A program made the position numbers and the translations under genes. Shown here piece after piece: positions 23,401 through 35,644 of a stretch of DNA of 64,000 nt. This DNA is from Zoroaster sp. YZ-2022. Lineage: Eukaryota; Echinodermata; Asteroidea; Forcipulatida; Zoroasteridae. The notes under the pieces were generated by a model. That model had not been told where the DNA came from. It saw nothing but the letters and a program-made list of their open reading frames with translations, and did not search any database. The DNA lies in NCBI GenBank assembly GCA_029582265.1, contig CM055837.1, positions 7,639,926 through 7,703,925 of the forward strand, in the 5' to 3' direction. The stretch's first letter is position 1. Each line of letters starts with the position of its first letter.

Positions 23401-24650
23401 ACAAATGTTTCCATCCCATTTGCGGGGCTGAGAAAAAAAAAAAACGATTGAAAAACAGAAACATCGGTAGGAAAAATTTTAAAAAAATACGGGTAGAATG
23501 TCGCACGACCGCCATTTTTTCTCATTCGTATAACCATTAAAGTAATCTTCCCACTCGTAATGGAAAAAAGGGATGATGATGGACATATACTACATTTTCC
23601 GGTATTTTTTTTTAAAAATCAGCCATTTTTATAGATGAATTCCTCATTTTGTCTGATGTGAAACCCCAATTAGTGACCCAATTTGTACATCGCAGTGGCA
23701 ACAAAATGGGGACCCTTTTATTTCTGAAGGGGGGATTTTTAAAAATAAAGTGTTTTTTAAAGATATTTTTCGCTTTCGACCCCCAAAAAATCGATAAAAT
23801 AATTTTTTTAATTTTATTTTAAAAAATTTCCCTCAAAACCCTTTAAAAGTGATGGTCGGATACATTTTTTCCAAAAAATTCAACTTTTTTAAATAGGGTG
23901 TTGGGATAACGTTTTTTTTTTATCCACGATATATCGGCAAACATATTTAATTTTCAATAATATCGTTTTTTTTTTTGATTTCCCAGTTGCTTTGACCAAA
24001 ACCACGGGTATGTACCCTCACAAGTGTCACAAAAATTTGAATTTTAGCAGATGTATGTATTTTAAATAGTTTTTTTTTCTCATTCTAAAATAAAAAGACT
24101 AATGGTTTTTTTTCCCATGGAATCTGACGACTCACAATGTCGATTTATATTTTATCGTGATATATTTGTATTCCATTCCCCGAATCCCAAATTAAATGGT
24201 TCTATATTGAATCGAAAAAAAGTTATTGCAATATTCGATATTGGGTTTTTCGCCCCCCTTAGTATAGTAAAATTGTTTCTAGTTATATTTTGCTTTTTTG
24301 TTTCTTTCTATCTGTTTACCTTTCTTGTGTTTACTTTTTTTAATTTTCCCCCTTTGTCAAATCCCATTCCCCACTCACTTTTTCCTCTTTTTCTATTAAA
24401 TATTTTTCATTCTTTCTTCATACAAATTTAGGGCAATATGAGTCGAGCGGTAAGAATCCTGAACCCCGAAGAAAAAGTGGCTTCATCAGACTTACCCCGA
24501 CAAACCGGAAAAAAAGAAAAAACTGATAAGTATTCACAGTGCCCAAAACCCTTTATTGCATGCCCAAATTTTAAAAGCCCAACGGGAAAAATGAATTACT
24601 TTTTCAAATCGAAAATAAAGATCTTGTGGGTTTAGAAGTTTGCTATCATT
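20462..24650. other. Probable low-quality (unpolished) sequence, no gene can be called
   Basis: The stretch from about 19490, and above all from 20640 to 24430, has far more runs of six or more T, A, G or C than the rest of the window, for example TTTTTTTGGGACCCCCCC at 21260 and AAAAAAAAAAAACCCCCC at 23060. It adjoins a scaffold gap. Fragments of known window repeats (23491, 23836) are recognisable but eroded. Open frames such as 21597-22070 follow homopolymers and are not credible proteins. Confidence 0.75.
23491..23625 (+). mobile_element. Merlin-like element end, degraded copy
   Basis: GGGTAGAATGTCGCACGACC, then GCCATTTTTTCTCATTCG and GATGATGATGGACATATACT, match the terminal and subterminal sequence of the 42340-47282 element and of the gene A intron. 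Only one end is present. Confidence 0.6.
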
Positions 24651-27100
24651 GTCTTTGTATAATGATATTAAATTGTACCCAGTGCCGGCAGGCCAGATCC
24701 ATCAGATGAAATACCTATTTGGTACAATGATGCATAAATAAAATTCTGTGAAGAAGTCATCCCGAAGAGAGAATAATAAAAACAATGAAATTTGCTACAA
24801 AAGTCAAATTTACATCGTAAAGTTCATCAGTATGTACAAGAAGTGGAGGTTGATTGGAGTTGGCCCACAATCTGGCTTACGTCTGAAAAGTACATTTTCC
24901 TACACAGTAATTCATAGATCATTTACCCAGAATACGAGATTGACTTGGTGTACAACCAAACTCTCCTGCAAAAAAGAACTGGTATGAGACTGCAGTTGGC
25001 TCAGATACGTATGTACTGATACCGATACTGGGAGCAGTTAAGGTTTCAGGAGAAGCAAGAAGATTTTTTACATAAAAGTGCATAATAATCTTACAACACT
25101 CTTCAATGCATCTAGCTGTACTATATAATACACTTATAATGAAGAAATCACATGGCATTACAGGGTTGCCCTGGCCATCAACTTCAGTTATTGACATCAT
25201 GCCGCAGACTGCTTAACCGATGAGCCAGTAATTTTTCAATTGCCTGCTTTGTTCATCTTACACTAGGACACTGATTCCATGACCCCCGTTGATCTACTCT
25301 GATTGAGATAATGTTGCTTGTAACCATTATCTTTAATTGAAAAATTCTGTTGACTTTCTTTTCATGCAGTAAAAGTTTTTTTTTTTTAAGTGTGCTAAAG
25401 GTTTAACAATACTAGCCAAAAACCCAAATTTAATGGCAGGGGACCATGTTCGCAGGTATATTTGTTGGAATATGTTTAGTACTTCAGAAAAAATTATTCT
25501 TTTCATTTGAATTAGACCTTTAAGTTTGGATAACCTTTATCCTGCATGGAAATGGATTATTATTGATGGGTGAGTTTTAAATATAGGTTGGAAAAAGGAA
25601 TTATCATGACAAAAACTAAAGCAGAAATGTCATTCAAAAAGATAAATTTGTTTTGCATTTCCTTTATTACCAATATTAATTGTGTGTATTAACTAACGAA
25701 GAATGTGTTTTATCAATTTAAATATTTACACAAAACATTGACAATTAATAACCAAATTGGTCTCTGATGTAGGCAGCGTTAGAATCAGAGTTGCCCAAGA
25801 GGGTGGGGCTCAAGGCAAGGGAGTGGGGATGGAAGCAGGAAACCCCAAAATATTGAGATGTATGGTCAGATTTAGATTTTGTTTCACATGATCAATTAAT
25901 TGCAATACTACCCCGACACCGCTGGATCTTACCCTGGGAGTAAGGGTGTAGAGGACTGAGGGGATCAGACACGGTTCAGACCTTTTATTCAAGAGCAATT
26001 TATTTTTAAACTGGTTCATTTTAACAATGACAAATATTCCCCAAATATGGAATCCCTGCTTTTCCCAAACCTCTTCAAACATAAAAACATAGCCCATGTG
26101 AACTATTCAATTATACAAAATTGAAATTGAAATGCTTTACATTAAAATGTAGTTTTCAAAAATGATAGCCGAAAGAGGGCGCTATTCATTCATGTCATTC
26201 AAATGCAAATATCTGCCAAAACGGGCAAGTTTCGTGATTAATGGTGTATATATGTGGCAATTTACATGTAATGATCCACCTACTGTTTCACACACGCTCA
26301 TAGCCTGATATGTGTCACAAAACTCAATTTCTGAACATACTCATTGCACACCCCTAGTCTAGTAGTCTGAAGTCAAATTACACGCCTGAACTTATCTACC
26401 TCGTAGCCATAGTCTCTTGTCCAAGTCGCACTTGACACCACTGATGCGAGTTTTGTCATACAGAAACCTTTCTGAAGAGAGAAACCATATTTACCAAGTT
26501 CAGACTTAATTTGGTTTGGAGGAATTTAAAAAATTATGATGTAGTGAACCGGAAGTTAATGTATTCAGCACATGTTATTTTCTATTATATATCATAAAAG
26601 CTTAAAACATATATCTCCTGAGAAAAACTTTCATATTATGAGGAACAATTTTCCAGTAAAATATGAATGACGTCACATAATTGAACCCAGAATTAATGTA
26701 TTCAGTATAACACAATATGTGGTATTTTATATATATTATATTATGAAAAGCTCATATCTCCTGAAGTAACTCTTGTCTTTTAATAACTTTAGGTGATGAT
26801 GTCATATTAGGCGCACTTCAACACCTTGGAGTTTGTTTTTTAACAAACTCTATACTCTAGTTCTACTTCTGGTTTCGTTTCACATTGTGGGGTTTTTCTA
26901 CATGGGTTTCTTCATTGAGTCTCTACTGTGCAGATGCTAGATCAAGCAATGGATTCTATTAATTACCTGGATTCTATTAATTACCTGGATTATCAAAGAA
27001 TAAACTGTGATTGTTGTTTATAATTGTCTTCAAGTCCCTACATTTTGTTACATTGTACTCGTCCACATTAATTTGGGGACTGATCCTCCCATGATATACC
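24651..27100. other. No gene seen; partial repeats only
   Basis: A partial copy of the 3432 MITE lies at 25215-25330. A dispersed repeat (R2) with CATATCTCCTGA, CCGGAAGTTAATGTATTCAG and TGACGTCA-like pieces lies at 26540-26800. A small tandem GGATTCTATTAATTACCT (two and a half units) lies at 26950-26990. No exon was recognised. Confidence 0.5.
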
Positions 27101-27189
27101 GTAATGGTATCCCTACATTACTTAGAAAAAGGAAATGGATTTTCAGGGCGGCTCAATGAACTAACTGACGTTTGCTTGGCGAACATTTA

Positions 27190-27544
27190 GGGAAGACAGC
27201 TCAAGCACCGTAAAACAATAATGAAAGAACTAGAAACCCCACTGTGATTATCAACGAAGGAGATGTGGGTTGAATAGGGGAATGAGTTCAGGAGATGTAT
27301 TAGGAGGCGAGACCATGTTGAGCCTTGAATATGTAAGGAACATCAGTTTAAACACAACACGATCCTCTTGACAGACAGCCAGTGCAGCCAACGGTGGAGA
27401 ATATGAGTGATGAACAGACATAATGGTTTCCACATCACCAGCAGTACAAAGATAATGGTAATTTATTTTTAATTCCAGTAATAAAGCTTCTTGGAGCGCG
27501 AGCCTTGCTTTATGACTATGCCAGTAATAAAACAATCCATTCAA
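27190..27544 (-). pseudogene. L2/CR1-like LINE fragment (3' end of ORF2)
   Basis: On the minus strand an interrupted frame reads ALLLELKINYHY, then across a frameshift HRWLHWLSV and RVVFKLMFLTY, and later ELIPLFNP. This matches the post-RT region of L2/CR1-type elements (LHWLPV..RI.FKl....y......P.Yl.eLi..y.P), as in the better copy at 51984-52740. It is short, frameshifted and inactive. Confidence 0.55.
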
Positions 27545-28499
27545 CTGTTGATACAGATCATATGATTACAAATAAAATGCCAGTTTTACCAAGGGCAAAC
27601 GTTAATCAATAGGATAAACAAGAAGACCATGACATTAAATTATTGGCTAACAGTATCCATCATAATTATGATGCAACAAACACTATGGTAGGTCTTGTTG
27701 CTATAGTTACATACATAAAGAGTCTTGCTGGGAGGAAGTCAAATTGGTTGGGTGCGATATACCGTGAAATGTACACAAAATGTTCCAGTGCTACAAAACC
27801 ACGCGCTTCACCCAGGTGATCACCACCCTGAATACGCCTAATTTGTATTGCCCATTATTAGGGCATCTAAGACAGACCGAGACGTAATGTATGGTCTGTT
27901 CAACCTTAATAAAATTGAAAGATTATTACTTGTAAGTTTGGGTATTATAAGAAGTAATTCTTGCAATTTGAAAAGCGAGGGAGCGATAGGCTCACAAAAA
28001 CTACTATAAAATCCAAGATAGCTGCCATGAATCCCAATATGGCCGCCAATCGCATGTATTGGCATCAGAATAACTCATAAAGAAAAAGATGGTAATCTCG
28101 TCCATTTATTATTATTGCCTTTGTAATTTTTTTTTTATAGTCCCGTGCTGCTAAGAACCATATGGGGACAAAATTGTTGCGCTTTGTGGTAAAGCATGAA
28201 ACTTCTCACAGTGATTACATCTAACCCTAATATCAATTTGAAGATGTAGACCCCATCTTCGGATCTTGCCCATTTTGGGGCGGGGCCATGTTTTGCAAAA
28301 AGTGGGGGTCCAGGACCCCAAATGGACATTCTGATCCCATGTAAGTAAGACTTTGCACATATGACTGAGACTGACAAAGTGGACAGTAATAGCTCCTTTT
28401 TAAAATGAATATATAGTTAATTTTTGCCGCCTTTTTATGGGCGAGGATACATTTTTGAAAGAGTGGGGTCAAAATATAATCTGCCACTTTAGCAACCTG

Positions 28500-30684
28500 A
28501 TTTTTTGTGTATTTTCTTAACTGAAATTAGCAAATGGAACGACATAGGGTGATATCCAGTTTATACTCAACTTGATTTTCACCTACTTTAGGATGAATCA
28601 TGTTTGTAAGAAAGGTTGGTGGGATTTCCATGTATGATGGAGTAGGTATACTGCTTCTACTTTTCTTACACACATCAGAACAGTTCTCATTCCAGGCAGT
28701 CTCCTGAGCAAGCACACAGCACAGTGCAGTGCACTTCAATCCAACTTCTTTCCATTACCTGCAGCGCCACTACATGACTTCTTACAGTTGCAGTGTATTA
28801 ACTCATAACAGATCTTGGCTGCCTCTGGGTAGATTTGTCCATTAGGCTTGGGCTGATATCGATTTTTTTCATCCACGATATATCGTGATATATCCTGACA
28901 TATATACGCGATATTCGATAATATCGCGATTATTTTTGTTTTTCACGCATGAGTGCTTTAGAGCCGGTAATGACAGGGATGTACCCACATGTGCAAGCGT
29001 CACAATGTCGTCGCCAGTGCTTACCTGAATTGCGCCGTTCACGAGGCAACATATGGGGCGGGTTTCGCTACCCTAACGAGAAACAAAACGGCACAGCTAC
29101 GCGAAAATGAGAACGTATAACCAGACAATTGTTTTCAGTTTGTGACATGTTCCCAGTCATCAACAAAATAGAACTTACTCGTGAGTGCTAGTAACTTGAA
29201 AGATACGCACTGGTATACGGAACAATCAACTTAATCATGTTTTAACACTTTTACAATCCGCCATCTTGAAACTAAGCGTAACCGATCACACAAGTTCGGT
29301 TTATCTTTGGTCCAGAACCATGATGTCATTTCGCAGCATTGCACAACCGAATCTTGCGAAAAGCGCTTAACCAATGACCAAAGCCGAAACATGTATCTGG
29401 TTACGGTCGCAAAAGGCACCATCGCCATTGGCAAAATCGTTTACAATAATAAATTATGTGGGACGGATTACTGCGTCCATGCGTCCCAATCAAAATCATC
29501 AGCCCGAGTTCACGTGATTCACGCGTTCCACGTGACTGGGTCGCATAAAAATAAACATGTGATTCAAGAAAATGTGGATTGTAGTCAGCTGTATTATTTT
29601 CAATATAAACGTCACATGGTTTTTCATCAAGAGTACGTGTATGTGTTTTGTCACACGAAGACAAGAGTCCCAGTATGGTACAACAGAATAGTGTCCTAAT
29701 CCCTCAACTTTGCCTCGAGCCGCTGCCGTGATCCATGCTTTGATTTAATTCATGATTATGTGTTTTTTAAGGCAACGCCCATATTCTGCATAAAATGTGC
29801 GATATAATATACTCGCCTGTGGTGCGCCAGCCAGAGTCACTGAACCACCATGGATAGACAAGTGAGACGTAAACATTGTGCTCCACATTGTTAGAACAAA
29901 TACCCCATTCCTTAATCCCAACACTCTAAATCAGTCTTAATAGATTTCTTTAATTATTAAACAACACCCTGTCAAGCGGCTCCTTTGTGATCTGACAGTC
30001 GGTTTACCGGCACGAAGTAGTTAGATTTTGTTTCTCACGAAAGCTGAAAAAGACTTCCTAAGCTTTTTTTTTTTTCCATGGAATTTCTGACCCAAAATGA
30101 CAATCCTGAGCATTTGTTTAATCGCGATATATTTTTTTTCTTTACGATAATTTTTTTTTCATCGCGATATATTTTTTTCATCGCGATCTGCCGATATCTC
30201 GATGATTCACAAAAAGTTCTCAATATCATAATCGCGTGAAAAAATATCGCGATATTCCGGATATTATCGTGTGTCATCGCCCAAGCCTATTGTCCATACG
30301 ATGGGTGCCAAAAATCCAGACACTTTCGTCCATCCCCAATCTGACGGGCATTGGCTAATGTGGATCATGATGCAGACAGGTTCCAATGATGGTGCAATCC
30401 CATTCAGTGACACTTCATCTTTGTTGACTTGTTGTTTTTCAAAATGTACTTCATCACGTACAAAATGATGTGGGTCCATATCTGATTATTTCCGTTGTTT
30501 GTCAGTTTGACAATAAAATTTGTGGAGATAGTAGAACTTTTGATTTAAAGTTACCAAAAATGACCGATTGGTCCAAAATGGGAAATGTGTTGAAGAGACA
30601 GGATGTTTTTTTTTCTTCAGATATTTGGGTAGCAATAGCTAAGCTTTCACTTACCTCAATTGCGGGCAACGTCATCAGTTGCAA
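28500..30684 (-). pseudogene. Transposon-derived Cys-rich protein remnant, split by a hAT-like insertion
   Basis: Read on the minus strand, pieces line up at 30684-30502 (NTFPILDQSVIFGNF), 30479-30298 (CPSDWGWTKVSGFLAPIVWT) and, beyond the 28843-30289 insertion, at 28834-28690 (CYELIHCNCKKSC, then KCTALCCVLAQETAWNENC across a stop and a shift). The order W-G-W ... L.P.v.. then C.CK..C ... C...C is that of a widespread invertebrate transposon-associated protein with a tesmin-like CxC tail. The stops and shifts show it is dead. Joining across the hAT element and one copy of its 8-bp duplication brings APIVWT next to the region before PEAAKICYEL. Family assignment is from memory of the pattern only. 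Confidence 0.5.
28843..30289. mobile_element. hAT-like non-autonomous element, exact 8-bp TSD
   Basis: The ends TAGGCTTGGGC and GCCCAAGCCTA are inverted, and TTGTCCAT flanks it at 28835-28842 and 30290-30297. An 8-bp duplication with TAGG...-type termini is the hAT pattern. Next to each end are many palindromic ATATCGCGATAT units (28870-28935; 30120-30275). The 1.4-kb interior has no transposase frame. Confidence 0.88.
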
Positions 30685-30699
30685 GTATTAATTCAGTAG

Positions 30700-31624
30700 G
30701 AACTAATTCTGGATAGAAGTCTTATTTTTTGGATAAGACATAATTGATGTTTCTTTCAAACAGGTTGTAATGTGTCTGGTTTTTGTGTATGATTGAGTTC
30801 GTTTCGTTAATTTGTTTTGATTTGTTCCTCTAATAAAGAGAGCAGAACATTAAGTGTTTCTTCAAAAAGGGTTCTTCAAAAAGCCCAGAATCATATGGGG
30901 TGGGAGTGAGTTTCTTTTGCAGATCTGTATTTGTGAGATTTGCTCGGATTAATTTCTCCCGAATGTTTTGAGCTTTTCTGAATGCAACTGTAAAGGAGTT
31001 GTTTGGGAAATATTGAGGGGAGGCGTGAACATTCCCACCCCTGGAAAAATCGCCGAACTCGGGAGGAGAGTAATTGTTACAAAGAATTCCCTAATATTAA
31101 ATCACTTCGGCCACAAAAAAAGCCTGCATCGATGGTTTTGATTTGGTGGTTTATTTGTCGACTGAAGGTCAATATTGAGGATGTCAGCATCCCCCACAAC
31201 CCCGCCCCAGTTGAGCTATATGGCCCTGTGAAAAGTTGATGATGGTTTCAAACATCAATTAAATTTATTTAAATAATTTCCTGAAGTATTTGTCTACTGT
31301 GGACACAAAATGCACGTTAGAATGAATACAAATAACCTCATTTGCATTTTCATTATTTTCTCGATAGCTGAAACTTTCTGGGTTGGTTGTTTAATTTATC
31401 TTGGGTACCTGTATCTTGTTTCAAAAGATATACGATAGCTACTTTTATAAGGAGTTTTCTCAACATGGCTTAAATAAATTGTTTACTGTGCATTTAATAT
31501 CAGTGTAATTTTTGGCTGAAACCGAGGAACTCCAAAGGTTCAGCAGGATTTCTTATTACCCCTTATGCCAGGCCCTCTCCATATTTCTATTTCAATGTAT
31601 TTCTATTGTGTTTCCAATTTGAAG
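30700..31624. other. No gene seen
   Basis: AT-rich, short chance frames only. Confidence 0.5.
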
Positions 31625-31750
31625 TAAACCCCTGGAGTTGTGGAGAGCAAGCATGGTGGCTTTATGGACCCGTACCGGAGCCAGATCCTGGTCAACCTCA
31701 CAACAAATACCACTGGGTGGCATCAGCCATGCAAAAGATTCGCAATGAAT
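31625..31750 (+). CDS. Gene C, tentative 5' exon (Trp-rich, 42 codons)
   Basis: A pyrimidine-rich acceptor (TTTCCAATTTGAAG) and a consensus donor (AATGAAT|GTAAGT) bound 126 nt. In phase 1-1 the frame is open and reads NPWSCGEQAWWLYGPVPEPD, then HNKYHWVASAMQKIRNE. The exit phase would join the 34752 exon, giving a Cys-Cys at the junction. A second frame (KHGGFMDPYRSQILVNLTTN) is also open but leaves in phase 0 and would not join. Function is unknown, and the link to gene C rests on splice sites and phase only. Confidence 0.35.
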
Positions 31751-34700
31751 GTAAGTTCATTTTACGATGTTTATACATCCAAAGGATATAGAGTCTATTC
31801 AATCAGTTTCAACCGACTCACAAAATGATAAGGCGCTTTGTCAGTGACGAATGAGGCCCAAATGTTTATTTTTTTTTGCCAAAACACCCTGCAAAGGGTG
31901 CATTAACATCGGTTGCGGGGTAATTTCTACAGGAGACATGGTAACACCGCCCCCGCCCAACTGAGGTCAGTGCCCCCGGGTCCTCCGCTCCCATTCATAA
32001 TTTGAAGAAAATAGATTCCCAATTTGAGGGCTGTGGGATCCAAAATGTTCAATTATATTGAACATACAAAATGTCAATTACATTGAACATTTTGTAATCC
32101 CACAACCTCAAATGGGATGAAAGGATGGCTGCCTTGAGCTTTTATTATTATATTGGAGAAATAAATCGAACGTTGTATAAGGGCCAAAGGTAAGTATCCG
32201 GTCTGGTCATTGGTCGGCTTCAAAAATCGTGATACATGTATACGCAGTTATTGGAGACCAGACCAATTTCCCCATACACAAAGTATGAGTGGCTGAGAGG
32301 CCTCCCAAATCAGGCAAACGTTGATACCTATATGTGAAAAATTCGTTTAAACACAGTACGGCAGAATTCCAATCGGTCCAACAATTTTGGATGCAATTGG
32401 ACATCGTTTCATAGGAAATAAAAATAAAAAATAAAACTACAGCTGAAGTGCTTGGTTTTTAACAAACAATAGGTGTTCGGGTGAACTTCCGGTTTAATGA
32501 AAAAGATGATTGATGACGTTTATCTTCAAAAGACCTATACATTTTATGCTAGAAACTTCCTGTTTGGACGGAGTAAAGGTCACATCAGGTCATATATCTG
32601 ACACAATAATAATTCCTCATGATCATGAAAAATAACGTTAGTAGCTCCTTTAGTTCAGGAGATATGAGTGTTCATGAATAAATTTACATATAATGTACTA
32701 TGCTGAACACCTTAACTTCAAGTTCAGTCACGTTACTAAATTTATACTTCATAAAGTAATACACTGGATGTCTTTGTCATCGTATTAAATGTTGTGAAAT
32801 CCTGTTCCCTTTAAAACTGCTGCAGGTGGCGCTGTGATCTGTGATGACTTCATCAGAATTATTTTTGAAAATGATAATGTCCTAGTCACTTTATTCTCAT
32901 AAGTCATATTCCCTATGACATTGGTTACAAACCCTATAAATATTGCTTCAGTATATCTTGTTTGTTAAATTTCGGTTCAACCGGAAGTAAAAATGCTAGT
33001 CTGTATATATAAAAAAAAAAAAATCACACAGTTCACATTACGATCATGAAAAAAAAACATTTATTTCTTTTGTTTTGAAGAGATATGATTTGTTGATAAT
33101 ATTATTAATTGATAATATTATTAATTTTATTTGTTACACAGAAACCCTGGTTATGTAATTATAACGTCATTATAATTTGAGTAATGTACAGTTTAAGGTC
33201 AATTATACATGTAAAGTATCAGGTTCGCTTCTGGGGTAAAATCTCTAATCCTTAAATGACATTTTCAGGTCAGAAAATCTGTGCGTTTTATAAACATTCT
33301 TGAGCAACCTCATCACAGAGTCAACCTCGTTCTAACCACCTGGGAAGAAACCAGCGGGTACGAGGTTGCTCAAAAACCCTGGGAAAGGATAGTTCATGGG
33401 AGTTCTTATATATTTTACTCGTAAACCTCCTCAAGGCCTACAGTACAATTTTGCCTTTACGATTTTGCCTCTTCTTGAAGATTCAGCTTTTCTTGACCTA
33501 AAACGTTGCTAATGAAGATGTTTAAAAGGGTGTTTTGTAAACATGGGCATTATAGCTAAGTTGTTTGTTTTCGAAAAAAACTTCTTTTAGACGAAACATA
33601 ACTTGTTTTTACAACTTCATTGTGCGTATATTAAACTCCGTAGACAATGTACATGTTCACGTGCACTGTGCAAAATGCACATTTGATGAACGAGATATAC
33701 AATAATACACGTAGATATAATTAAAAAATAATTAAACAATATTATAAAAGTACACGTGTAAGCGGCAATTGTACATGTGCATTATGTCCGTTGTGTCCGA
33801 GGCGTTGACGGCGCAACTTAAGAATCAGGCAAAACTTCTAATACGTTAAATTTCACAAAATGAAGTTTCTCATGTGTTATCATTTCAACAATAATGCAGT
33901 GAATATATATTATTATTCTAAACCTGCCGCCAGAGAGGTACTGTGAACGGTGATGACGTCATCAGTCATATTTTTGAAAAAGGTCAGATGTCAATAGTAA
34001 GTTCGTCCACTGCAGACCCCGCTGTAATAGGTGCTTCAGAATATATTTTCACTTAAACTTCCGCTTTCGACCGGAAGGGAGGACCGGAAGGAGAGGTCCT
34101 GATTGGGGTCACGTCTGTGTACGAAATGTCACATAATTTATGATATATAATATGATGCAATGATTGTGAAAATATCTTTTGTGATTCATGAGATATGAGT
34201 TTTTGAAATATTGATCTTTGATTTAGTGTAATTCGATATGATGACGTCCATGACGTCACAACTTTAGGGAGTACAACTACATGTTAAGTTTTAAGTTGCT
34301 GTGAACTGTGCAACTATGTTAATTTCAAGAGGTGTTCGCTGCAGCTCGAACACCTAACAAAATACACATTCACAAAATATACAGACTTCCAGTCTGAACC
34401 ATCCAACTTTTCCGCCACCAGGGGCGGATCTGCAAACAAAAGTTTCGGTGGAGGAGCGATCGTGAAGCACGAAACTAACCACGCGGCGGGGTCTGGGGGC
34501 CCTGCTTATGGGCCTCCCTAATTGCAGGCGCTCTCAATGCAAAATTACTGTATTCCAGGGCCCGTTTTTTTGTGAGTATATTATAGCTCCCAGGTAACCC
34601 CAACGAAGATATGGGGGGCGTCTTTGAAAAAGTCCCTCCCCGAATCCGCCCTGCCCGCAACTCTGCATGTGGGTCAATTAACGCTCACATTTCCTCTAAA

Positions 34701-34751
34701 AACTTAAGCTTCTGAGCCTTTATGAGAAATATTGCCCGTCTTTTGATGTAG
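31751..34751. other. Presumed intron of gene C with dispersed repeats R1 and R2
   Basis: R1 copy 2 lies at 32204-32414. R2-type sequence fills 32460-33170 and 33930-34330 (AACTTCCGGTTT, GAGATATGAGT, GTGATGACGTCATCAG, TCACATAATTTATGA). A GGGGCGGAT-tipped MITE lies at 34421-34653. No further exon was recognised. Confidence 0.5.
34421..34653. mobile_element. MITE with CAGGGGCGGAT-type inverted ends
   Basis: The left end CAGGGGCGGATCTG is mirrored by CGAATCCGCCCTG at the right. Related ends occur at 38584-38800 and bound the 44049-47018 element. It is non-coding. Confidence 0.6.
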
Positions 34752-34871
34752 GTTGCTCCATAGACTCGGATGAGCCACTTGGTATGGAGAATGGAGACAT
34801 CCCTGATGGCAGCATCACAGCTTCATCTGAGTTGAATGGCTATCCAGCTACAAAAGCAAGGCTTAATCATG
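34752..34871 (+). CDS. Gene C, exon: N-terminal part of F5/8C domain
   Basis: Acceptor CTTTTGATGTAG and donor CATG|GTAAAT enclose 120 nt, phase 1-1. It encodes CSIDSDEPLGMENGD, GSITASSELNGYPATKARLN and a split Gly. This is the beginning of a discoidin domain, with the conserved Cys, PLGMENG, ITASS and RLN. The exon structure mirrors gene B exactly, showing common ancestry by duplication and inversion. The start of the protein (signal peptide) was not found. Confidence 0.9.
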
Positions 34872-35209
34872 GTAAATAATCGACATTGGCAGCAGTTGTT
34901 ATATTCGATGCATCTGTTAACCCACAGTGGTACAGAAGCAGCGAAACAAACAAACTGACATCGTCTTAATCATTGTAGTAAATCAACGGTTTATGGACTA
35001 AATTAAAAAATTAAATCTAAAAAAATGATATAAAATAAAATAAAATAAATACAAAATATAATAAGATGAAGTGGAATCTAGGGTAAAATAACTATTGGAG
35101 ATATAGTCATTATACCGTCTGTCTCATAAATATGGAAGGGTGCCTCCGCCGTCCCCTGTGATCACCGCCCAGTATCATTATATCTATATCTTATTTTGGT
35201 TAACTTCAG

Positions 35210-35409
35210 GTGGCCCTCCTGGCTGGTGTGCTGGCAGTGGTGACTCCAATCCATGGATTCAAGTTGACCTCAGTGCTAAGGTGCACATCACTGGTCTGAT
35301 CACACAACGCTATAGTTCAGCATATTTCATAAAGAATTACGCCGTTGAGTACAGTGATGATGGTCAGTCCTGGAATGAACTGACTGATGCCGATGGGATA
35401 ACTAAACAG
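35210..35409 (+). CDS. Gene C, exon: middle of F5/8C domain, GC donor
   Basis: The acceptor TTAACTTCAG opens a 200-nt exon in phase 1. It encodes GGPPGWCAGSGDSNPWIQVD, VHITGLITQR and NYAVEYSDDGQSWNEL, the core discoidin strands. The only exit compatible with the next exon is ACTAAACAG|GCAAGT in phase 0, a GC-AG intron with otherwise perfect donor context. Reading through instead reaches a stop after ASY. Lengths, phases and motifs match gene B exon 9746-9933. Confidence 0.88.
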
Positions 35410-35644
35410 GCAAGTTATTAATGAGTATGGAACATTAAGCAGCTGTTGTATACAAAACATAGAGTAGCATTTCTGCAGCATTTCTTGTTTTGGCAAATCA
35501 TGACAAAACAAAACAGACCAATGGTATTTTTTGTCATCTCGCCATACTAAATCCAGCTTACAATGTTTACAGTACATACATTCAATATTGGTTAATTATT
35601 CCTTCAATAGTTATGTGATTGCTGATCTGGTCAGTAGCATCATT

